Below are positions 58,601 through 64,000 of a DNA stretch of 64,000 nt, piece after piece (within the stretch, counting starts at the first letter, position 1; each line of letters begins with the position of its first letter). This DNA comes from Labrenzia sp. THAF82 (GTDB taxonomy: Bacteria; Pseudomonadota; Alphaproteobacteria; Rhizobiales; Stappiaceae), in assembly GCF_009363435.1 (NCBI RefSeq), contig NZ_CP045354.1:3252501-3316500 (forward strand), given 5' to 3'. A program made the translations under genes and the position numbers. The notes beneath the pieces are model-generated. The model was given only the letters and a program-made list of their open reading frames with translations, searched no databases and was not told where the DNA came from.

Positions 58601-59161
58601 ATCGACGAATACGCACCAATCCTTGAGAAAATGAGGGTTCAGCCTTGGACGCAATTTGCTGAAGCAGTCAAGAAAGGCGCCTCGGCGGGAAGACTTGCAG
58701 GGACGGTCGTCTCAATGCAGGAGCGTAAAACCAAGACCGGCACACGCATGGGGATCGCGCGTTTGTCAGATGCGACAGGTCAATACGAAGCCTTGCTGTT
58801 CAGGGAAAAGCTGGAACAATTCCGCGATGTCCTTCAATCCGGCAGATCCGTTGTGGTTCTGGTTGGCGCAGACATGCGTGACGATGAACCTTCGTTGCGG
58901 GTTGAACAGGTTGATCCGATCGACAAGGTGGCCGCACGTCTTCAAAAAAGCATGCGTGTCTTTGTTCGTGACGAACGTCCGATCCGAAGCCTTGCCAATC
59001 AACTGAAGGTCCGCGGGGAAGGGGACGTGACAGTCATCGTGCTTCTGGAAAACGGGGCACGTGAAGTGGAAGTCAAGCTTCCCGGAAGGTTCAGATTGTC
59101 CCCGGAAATCGCAGGCGCGCTCAAGGCTGTTCCAGGTGTAATGGACGTACAGATGGCGTGA
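55670..59161 (+). CDS. dnaE: DNA polymerase III subunit alpha
   Basis: Replicative polymerase, 1163 residues from ATG 55670 (a GTG at 55637 would add 11). N-terminal PHP domain (FVHLRVHSALSLLEGA), polymerase core with PGRGSGAGSLVAW and catalytic Asp pair in SMPDFDIDFC, YQEQVMQIAQ and FNKSHAAAYALVSYHTAW, then helix-hairpin-helix and OB-fold regions. This is the main DnaE1 type, not the error-prone ImuC/DnaE2, to judge from length and the complete C-terminal half. Confidence 0.96.
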   Translation: MTNSETSTGGAKAGVGAASGPGFVHLRVHSALSLLEGALPIKKLLDLAKADEQPAMAVADTNNLFGAQEFSSKAWGAGIQPITACQLSIAFEDGLESGRRGEPALADLVLIAMTETGYGNLMELSSRAFLDTETGLRPHVSLEYLLSKSEDVIALTGGAYGPIGAALLAGRKDLAKSRLRQISDGFPGRCYVELQRHGMDVERKTEDAFLDLAYELDLPLVATNEAFFPKREDYEAHDALICISEGRVLIEDDRRRLTPEHYFKSRAEMCALFADLPEALSSTVEIARRCSFRPMKRDPILPRFAGADADPEEAEHAEAEELKKQAREGLQARLDAHGLAPGLEEKDYWDRLDYETGIIERMKFPGYFLIVADFIKWAKGNDIPVGPGRGSGAGSLVAWSLTITDLDPMRFSLLFERFLNPERVSMPDFDIDFCQTRREEVIRYVQEKYGRKQVAQIITFGSLQARAVLRDVGRVLQMPYGQVDRLCKLVPANPANPVTLAQAIEDEPRLREAAKEEEIVERLLGMAQKLEGLYRHASTHAAGVVIGDRPLEKLVPLYRDPRSDMPVAQFNMKMVEDAGLVKFDFLGLKTLTVIDTAVELIERRGVNVDVAGLPIDDIKTYEMLARGETFGVFQLESQGMRRAIAGMKPDRFEDIIALVALYRPGPMENIPVYNAVKHGEQDPDCLHPLLEPILMETNGIIVYQEQVMQIAQVLSGYSLGEADLLRRAMGKKIAAEMEVQRARFVDGAVERGINKSQAGTIFDLVAKFANYGFNKSHAAAYALVSYHTAWLKANHPVEFMAASMTLDMGNTDKLGDFRQEARRMGIEIVQPSINRSQVFFDVADGKILYAMGAIKGVGEQAVEHIVEARGDAPFKSVGDFARRISPRALNKRTLENLVAAGAFDELERNRAKVFEGLDRVMGLAQRTEENKTLGQDELFGASDSEEPLQLDEVHGWTNEEKLQREHSAIGFYLSAHPIDEYAPILEKMRVQPWTQFAEAVKKGASAGRLAGTVVSMQERKTKTGTRMGIARLSDATGQYEALLFREKLEQFRDVLQSGRSVVVLVGADMRDDEPSLRVEQVDPIDKVAARLQKSMRVFVRDERPIRSLANQLKVRGEGDVTVIVLLENGAREVEVKLPGRFRLSPEIAGALKAVPGVMDVQMA

Positions 59162-59220
59162 TCGCGACGCTTGAAACAATTGGACAGTCTGGGCGAAACC
59201 GTTGAACACCAGTCTGTGCT

Positions 59221-60153
59221 CTAGTCGATTTCCACACTTTCGATCAATTTCGGAATTTGGTCGGCTGCGAGGTCGACAAAGGCCCTTACAGCAGGGCGCA
59301 TCAGCCGCTGGGGCTGATAGACCAGATGCACCGGGACGTGGCGCGCAAACCAATCAGGAGCCACTCTGGAGAGTTGGTTGGTTCGAAGAGCTGGCGCTGC
59401 AATCAATTCAGGCAAAACGACGATGACATCACTCGCCAAAGCAGCCTCTAGTAACAACCACGGGTTCATACAAATGAGGCGTGGTTTTACGGCGAAGGAT
59501 CGGCTTTCGCCATCGGCGGAACGAAGTTGCAGTGTGGGTTCGGGTTTCATGCCTCTGTGAAGGAGCGCCACGGGCAAGTCGCTGAGATCTTTCAGGTCTA
59601 GATCCGGTGCTCCACTACGCCGATAGAGTCCTGCACGTACTGTTCCGAGATTTCTAGCAACAAGCGTATCGTCAACAATCGGTCCGACCCGTATTGCAGC
59701 ATCATAGCCTTCTTCCGCCAGGTTTATATGACCGTCGGCGAGGTCAATATGAAGGTCGCAGGCCGGGAATTGGGCAAGGAATTTACTGACAATCGGGCTC
59801 AGAAGAGCTTGTCCGAAGATCGTTGGCGTTGTGATCCTGATAGTGCCGACGGGAGCATCGCGCATAGACGACAATGACGTTTCTACTGCCTCTACTTCCG
59901 AGATCATTCTCTGTGCGTGATTTACAGCCAATGACCCGGCTTCCGTTGGGCATACGGATCGTGTGGTTCGGTCAAAAAGACGCAAACCGGCCCTGTCTTC
60001 CATGCGCATAATGCGGCGGCTAACCGTAGCCGGCGGTATGCCGAGCGCTTTGGCGGCTTCTGCAAAACTCAATCGGTTATGCAGCTCGACCAGTATCCGC
60101 GCGTCAATAAGGTCTTCGATGATCATTCCATTTTCATCACTATTGAGATGCAT
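59221..60153 (-). CDS. LysR family transcriptional regulator
   Basis: 310 residues: N-terminal winged helix-turn-helix ([21 protein letters not shown]) and a substrate-binding domain (VGTIRITTP onward). The group resembles CrgA-like LysR proteins. ATG 60126 (MIIEDLIDARIL) is an alternative start that matches the family better by nine residues; no Shine-Dalgarno decides. Divergent from the isochorismatase-like gene with 149 bases between, so it probably controls that gene. Confidence 0.9.
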   Translation of the reverse strand: MHLNSDENGMIIEDLIDARILVELHNRLSFAEAAKALGIPPATVSRRIMRMEDRAGLRLFDRTTRSVCPTEAGSLAVNHAQRMISEVEAVETSLSSMRDAPVGTIRITTPTIFGQALLSPIVSKFLAQFPACDLHIDLADGHINLAEEGYDAAIRVGPIVDDTLVARNLGTVRAGLYRRSGAPDLDLKDLSDLPVALLHRGMKPEPTLQLRSADGESRSFAVKPRLICMNPWLLLEAALASDVIVVLPELIAAPALRTNQLSRVAPDWFARHVPVHLVYQPQRLMRPAVRAFVDLAADQIPKLIESVEID

Positions 60154-60302
60154 TTGTTGCTGCTAGTCGCATTGATGCAATTGTCTATATCGCGTTTTGA
60201 GCTCGGGCCTCAACGCGCAATGCGCTGTTTGCCTGGCTCTGTCTCAACCGAAGTGTGGTCAACTTTCTGGCCTTTCACACTTCAAAACGCAGGAATTAGT
60301 GA

Positions 60303-60983
60303 ATGACCCTTCCAACATCCGAGCTCACCCCTGACAATTGCGTTTTCCTCATGATCGATCATCAGGTCGGGCTCATGCAGTTTCTGTCCTCGATTGACCC
60401 AATGCTGCTCAAGAACAACATTCTTGGTCATGCGAAAACAGCCAAGGCAATGAACATTCCTGTTGTAATGGGAACGAGTTGGCCACAGGGCCCGAATGGC
60501 CCGACCATGCCTGAGTTAAAGGCGTTGTTTCCGGAGGTTGACGTGATAGACCGGCCATTTGTCAATTTCTGGAACGATGAGGCCTCTCGGGAAGCCGTCC
60601 GTGCAACTGGGAGGAAGAAATTGGTCATCTCCGGACTTGCAACGGAGGTTTGCGCCGCATTCCCAGCAATCGCGGCCTTGCGCGAGGGGTATGAGACTTA
60701 CGTGGTGATGGACGCAAGTGCTGACTTCAACCCCTTCATACAGCAGGTCACGATGACCCGACTGGCGGCGGCTGGTGCGATTGTGACAACGTGGGTCGCC
60801 GTTCTTGCTGAACTATCGGCCAACACGCAAGTGAACGGGCAGCATATCGGGCGGTTGCTCAGCGAGCATATGGGTCAATATCAAGCCGCCATGAACAATT
60901 TCCTTGGAACGGCTGCAAATGCGACTGAAGTCCGCGAAGGTGTCGGGCTTACCGGCAATCCACCGATCCCAATGGCGCTGTAA
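60303..60983 (+). CDS. Isochorismatase family hydrolase (YcaC-like)
   Basis: 226 residues of the cysteine-hydrolase fold shared by nicotinamidases, isochorismatases and YcaC. Catalytic Asp in LMIDHQVG (residue 19), Lys in GRKKLVISG and nucleophilic Cys in GLATEVCAAF. The C-terminal ~45 residues (GQYQAAMNNF...) extend beyond the core. Substrate unknown. Divergent LysR regulator suggests inducible expression. Confidence 0.88.
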   Translation: MTLPTSELTPDNCVFLMIDHQVGLMQFLSSIDPMLLKNNILGHAKTAKAMNIPVVMGTSWPQGPNGPTMPELKALFPEVDVIDRPFVNFWNDEASREAVRATGRKKLVISGLATEVCAAFPAIAALREGYETYVVMDASADFNPFIQQVTMTRLAAAGAIVTTWVAVLAELSANTQVNGQHIGRLLSEHMGQYQAAMNNFLGTAANATEVREGVGLTGNPPIPMAL

Positions 60984-60996
60984 CACCAGATCTGAC

Positions 60997-61035
60997 GCCG
61001 CCGAGGCACGAGTTTTATAAAATTGTCTCGGCGGC
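60997..61035 (+). terminator. Terminator after the isochorismatase-like gene
   Basis: GCCGCCGAG (60997-61005) pairs perfectly with CTCGGCGGC (61027-61035) around a 21-base AT-rich loop; AGTCTTTTC follows. Confidence 0.65.
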
Positions 61036-61149
61036 AGTCTTTTCGAAACGGTCCTTCCGGTTCAGCCGATCTCAAACGGTCCAGATTTTTGTTGAAACTG
61101 TTGGGTCTGATGCGCAGCAGCACAGTTTCGTCTCAAGGATCAAAAAGGT

Positions 61150-62829
61150 CTATTGCTCAAACGGTTCTACGCGTTTGATACGCCAAACGTTGTCGGATCC
61201 GAGCAATTGTTTGAAGTCTTCAGGCTCCAGCTGTGAAAAAGTGGAATAGGTCTCCATGACCGCTTCGATTGACGAGGCTTCTTGAACAAAACGGGTTCGT
61301 TTGAAACTTCCCGGGTAAGCTTTTTCGCCAATTTGGTCGAGGAAGTCTTCGGAAAAAACATAGGCTCCATCGAAATCGACCGAGGCAAGGATTGCCCCGT
61401 TAAACTCTGCGTGTCCAAGGACTGCGTCTTTGAAGGTCGACCCGCTCAGATCCGCCCCGCTGAAGTCTGTTCCCATGAGCGTTGCCCGGTTGAAGTTTGC
61501 AGCTGTGAGCCGAGCGTTTTCGAACCAGACGAATTGCAGGAATGCGTCGGTGAGATCAATACCGCTCAGGCGGGAAGACAGAATTTCAGAAGTTGAAACG
61601 ACTGGGGGAAGAGCAAGTTCCGGCAGCAGCGAAGAAAACCGCGCGGATTCAATGCGTGCTTCGCGCAAGATCGCGTTTTCAAGATTTGCTCCCTGAAAAT
61701 CAACTTCTGTGAAATGGCTCCTTGCGAGATCGGCATACGCCATCTTGCCATTTTGAAAACTGAAGGGACCAAAGAAGAAATCGCGTAATGCGGCGTGCGA
61801 AAGATCAAGTCCATAAAAGTTCAGGAATTCAAATGACCTGATACCAGAGCGCACAAGCGTGTCCAGAAGCTGACCACGTTCGGGGCTGTAACTGCGCGCA
61901 ACCAAAGCTCGTGCTTCGGGAGCGTCTTGCCAGTTCCCTAAGCGGGCCATACGCGCAAACGATTTCGGGAGTTCTTCACGCCGCCGCTGCATGGCGTCCT
62001 TTATCGCGCTTTGTACGCTGCCGAAGTCGTCTCCGGCGTCCAGATATCTGTATGGCTTGGAGGCTTGCGAAGATGCAACGATACGCATGATGAGGCTTTG
62101 ATTGAGATCTTTGGCCGGATCAACAATCGGTATCTTGTCAGCGGCAACATCACCCGTTGAAGCGTTTGCGCTTTCCGGCTGTGCCGCAACCTTGTCCATC
62201 ACGTCGCCAAGCAGAGCGGCAATCCGGGTGATTTCAACGGCAATCGCTGCGTTTCGGGCAGCTTCTGCAAGCTCGACTTGCTGGTTCAGCAGTGCAGTCT
62301 GTTCCTCAATGCGGACATTCTGACTGGCAATCAATTCATTTTGCCTGAAAAGGAGCGCCGTGCCGGCGAGGGCTGCCAACGAAGCAATCAGACCAGTCAG
62401 CGAAGCGATGATCCACCGGCGGGCCGTGATCCAGCTATATCTGGCCAGTGTCAACTGGACCAGTTCGCGGGCCGCATGAGTTGCGCCTTCAGGATCTCTG
62501 TCAATGGCTTTCTGGGTAACGCGGGACAAGGGTTCGGCAAACATGTCGAGCCGGGATTCCGCAATGCCGAACAAGCTTGCCATCAACTTGCCGCGGAACA
62601 CGTAAAGGCCAAGACCCGTCAGAACAATCAGGGTCACGAGAACAACGAATCCGGCTAGCACGTGCGTGAAATAGACTTCAAACAGGTCAAAGCCCGAAAA
62701 GGCCAGAAAGAAACCGGCAGCGATTCCGAACAGAAAAAACAAGATGCCGAAACTGAAGGAATGGGTCTTTCGGTTCAGACGTTCTGTTTCGGTCGCCGCC
62801 ATTCCTGCTGTGTCTTCATTTTCATCCAT
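61150..62829 (-). CDS. Membrane-anchored pentapeptide-repeat protein
   Basis: 559 residues. Two adjacent helices (about 26-48 and 57-79), a third (about 138-160), then a coiled coil (about 160-190), an Ala-rich stretch and a C-terminal right-handed beta-helix built of pentapeptide repeats, A(D/N)LxX style (for example ADLARSHFTEVDFQGANLENAIL, given here only as ADLARSHF and GANLENAIL; FSGADLSGSTF). The coil length is modest, about 375-510. Such coils act as protein-binding or DNA-mimic scaffolds; nothing specific can be assigned. No obvious operon partner. Confidence 0.82.
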   Translation of the reverse strand: MDENEDTAGMAATETERLNRKTHSFSFGILFFLFGIAAGFFLAFSGFDLFEVYFTHVLAGFVVLVTLIVLTGLGLYVFRGKLMASLFGIAESRLDMFAEPLSRVTQKAIDRDPEGATHAARELVQLTLARYSWITARRWIIASLTGLIASLAALAGTALLFRQNELIASQNVRIEEQTALLNQQVELAEAARNAAIAVEITRIAALLGDVMDKVAAQPESANASTGDVAADKIPIVDPAKDLNQSLIMRIVASSQASKPYRYLDAGDDFGSVQSAIKDAMQRRREELPKSFARMARLGNWQDAPEARALVARSYSPERGQLLDTLVRSGIRSFEFLNFYGLDLSHAALRDFFFGPFSFQNGKMAYADLARSHFTEVDFQGANLENAILREARIESARFSSLLPELALPPVVSTSEILSSRLSGIDLTDAFLQFVWFENARLTAANFNRATLMGTDFSGADLSGSTFKDAVLGHAEFNGAILASVDFDGAYVFSEDFLDQIGEKAYPGSFKRTRFVQEASSIEAVMETYSTFSQLEPEDFKQLLGSDNVWRIKRVEPFEQ

Positions 62830-62884
62830 GGGCGTACTCCGGAACGGTCCAGATGAGACAGAAAAGCGCTTGGCTTGCTATTCA

Positions 62885-63292
62885 TCAGAGCGCTTGGCTC
62901 GCAGGCCAAATGATTTCGACACGAATACCTCCCGGCTCAAGGCACATCATATGCATGCGCGGTCCGCCTGAAAGCAACTCCGGCTCGAATTCAACGTCGA
63001 CGCCGGGCCAATTGCGAATTTTGTCAGCAAGGTCAAACAGACTTTCCCTAGTCGGCACTTCGAAGGCAACGTGATGCAAGCCGATATTGGATTTGCGATC
63101 AAATGAAATCACGTGTTTGGAAGTATCTGCCTGCCAAAGTGTCAAGCGGCATGTGCCGTCAGAAACAGTAGTGCGTGGATAGCTGTCGTCTTTGGCCAGC
63201 AGTGACCAACCGAGTGCTTCCGTGAAAAACTCGGTCGTGTTGGTGAGGTCCAGAACCGTCAGGCCCAGATGGTTTATGCCTTGTGTTGTCAA
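62885..63292 (-). CDS. VOC family (glyoxalase/bleomycin resistance-like) protein
   Basis: 135 residues with the paired beta-alpha-beta-beta-beta modules of vicinal oxygen chelate proteins: GINHLGLTVLDL carries a likely metal His, GLHHVAFEVP the second, and IRVEIIWP a Glu. A dioxygenase or lyase is possible; substrate unknown. Located 55 bases upstream of the pentapeptide gene on the same strand, so co-transcription is possible. Confidence 0.85.
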   Translation of the reverse strand: MTTQGINHLGLTVLDLTNTTEFFTEALGWSLLAKDDSYPRTTVSDGTCRLTLWQADTSKHVISFDRKSNIGLHHVAFEVPTRESLFDLADKIRNWPGVDVEFEPELLSGGPRMHMMCLEPGGIRVEIIWPASQAL

Positions 63293-63458
63293 GAGAACCC
63301 TTCCACTCGTCAGATTGGTTCAAAAATCTTGTTAAAATAGCTCTTTTGCAGGTCAAGGTTTGCGACCTGGGTTCGTAATCTATCCAAGTGCTTGGTCAGG
63401 TCGAGTTTGAAATTGCACAATCATTGCCTTGAAGCCAAAGAAATCCGGTGCTTAGGCC

Positions 63459-63487
63459 TTGAAATAAAATTTCTTCCCAACTATAAG
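63459..63487 (+). promoter_or_regulatory. Sigma-70 promoter of rpsB
   Basis: TTGAAA (63459-63464), 17-base spacer, TATAAG (63482-63487): a strong promoter with a leader of about 120 bases. It accounts for the 323-base gap after the VOC gene. Confidence 0.75.
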
Positions 63488-63515
63488 GCGCCCATTCCAC
63501 ACGCAAGGGGCGGAA

Positions 63516-63530
63516 ACCGAGCTTATCGGT
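63516..63530 (+). promoter_or_regulatory. Hairpin in the rpsB leader
   Basis: ACCGA, loop GCTTA, TCGGT; further short inverted repeats follow (GGAA/TTCC, CCTC/GAGG). Ribosomal protein leaders are often autoregulated, and S2 control of rpsB is known in other bacteria; whether this leader does so is inference. Confidence 0.4.
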
Positions 63531-63615
63531 GTCCATCCGGTGGTTGAGGGAAAGTTTCCTTCGGCCCAAACCCTCTTGCGGAGGTTAAACCGGAAAACTC
63601 AGGAGTTTAAGGGCC

Positions 63616-64000
63616 ATGTCTTTGCCCGATTTCACCATGCGCCAGCTGCTTGAAGCAGGTGTGCACTTTGGTCACCAGAAACACCGTTGGAACCCGCGCA
63701 TGGGTCAGTACATCTTTGGTGTGCGCAATGATGTTCATATCATGGATCTGTCTCAGACCGTTCCGCTTCTCCACCAGGCTCTGAAAGCTGTGTCTGACAC
63801 AGTTGCTGGCGGCGGCCGTGTTCTGATTGTCGGCACCAAGCGCCAGGCACAGGAAGCAGTTGCTTCTTCTGCGCGCAATTCCGCACAGTACTTCGTGAAT
63901 GCACGTTGGCTCGGCGGTATGCTGACCAACTGGAAAACGATTTCTCAGTCCATTCAGCGCCTGCGCAAGCTGGAAGAAACACTTTCTTCCGACGCCGCAA
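63616..64000 (+). CDS. rpsB: 30S ribosomal protein S2 (3' end outside window)
   Basis: First 128 codons. ATG 63616 follows [22 protein letters not shown] and [16 protein letters not shown] identify S2; [12 protein letters not shown] is the family signature. The tsf gene would be expected next, beyond the edge. Confidence 0.97.
   Translation, partial: MSLPDFTMRQLLEAGVHFGHQKHRWNPRMGQYIFGVRNDVHIMDLSQTVPLLHQALKAVSDTVAGGGRVLIVGTKRQAQEAVASSARNSAQYFVNARWLGGMLTNWKTISQSIQRLRKLEETLSSDAA

Overview
This window is chromosomal core sequence from an alphaproteobacterium, most likely of the order Hyphomicrobiales (Rhizobiales). The gene orders mrcA-prfB, divergent nnr / glnB-glnA, tig-clpP-clpX-lon-hupB, nuoA-N-birA-rnj-mce-DUF1467-proS-lolC-lolD-dnaE and the final rpsB are the arrangement I know from rhizobia and their relatives. 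A marine Stappiaceae-type genome (Roseibium/Labrenzia-like) would fit, but that placement is inference. No phage, IS element, CRISPR array or rRNA was seen.

Layout. 1-5 kb: the 3' part of a class A penicillin-binding protein, then RF2 (prfB) expressed through a programmed +1 frameshift, then a convergent M23 peptidase. 5-13 kb: DUF455 protein and BCP peroxiredoxin, a large AsmA/DUF3971-like protein, tyrS, two small proteins and a P1-type self-cleaving peptidase. 13-17 kb: nitrogen control genes glnA and glnB (- strand), with a well-formed sigma-54 promoter before glnB, opposite nnr. 17-20 kb: tRNA-Leu, an exported L,D-transpeptidase and a Tat-exported amine oxidase. 20-27 kb: protein quality control (trigger factor, ClpP, ClpX, Lon) and HU. 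27-31 kb: an orphan 218-residue gene, tRNA-Val, a Na/Pi cotransporter and two identical tRNA-Asp genes. 31-48 kb: a 14-subunit complex I operon interrupted by three non-nuo genes (a GFA-family protein, an FkbM methyltransferase and a small membrane protein). 48-59 kb: birA, RNase J, methylmalonyl-CoA epimerase, DUF1467, proS, lolCD and dnaE. 59-63 kb: a small accessory segment (LysR / isochorismatase-like divergent pair, membrane pentapeptide-repeat protein, VOC protein). 63.6 kb to the end: rpsB, cut by the window edge.

The most interesting observation lies upstream of dnaE. A perfect alphaproteobacterial LexA (SOS) box sits inside a sigma-70-like promoter, followed by a 32-codon ORF with a good ribosome binding site that encodes one hydrophobic helix. 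This looks like an SOS-induced membrane peptide of the SidA/TisB kind. Second is a candidate ~200-nt small RNA on the minus strand upstream of proS, with a promoter, an internal GGAGG-loop hairpin and a strong terminator. Other points are the extra genes and the NuoE extension in the nuo operon, the orphan 218-residue protein with a sequestered Shine-Dalgarno site, and the prfB frameshift. All calls come from reading the sequence; no database search was possible.
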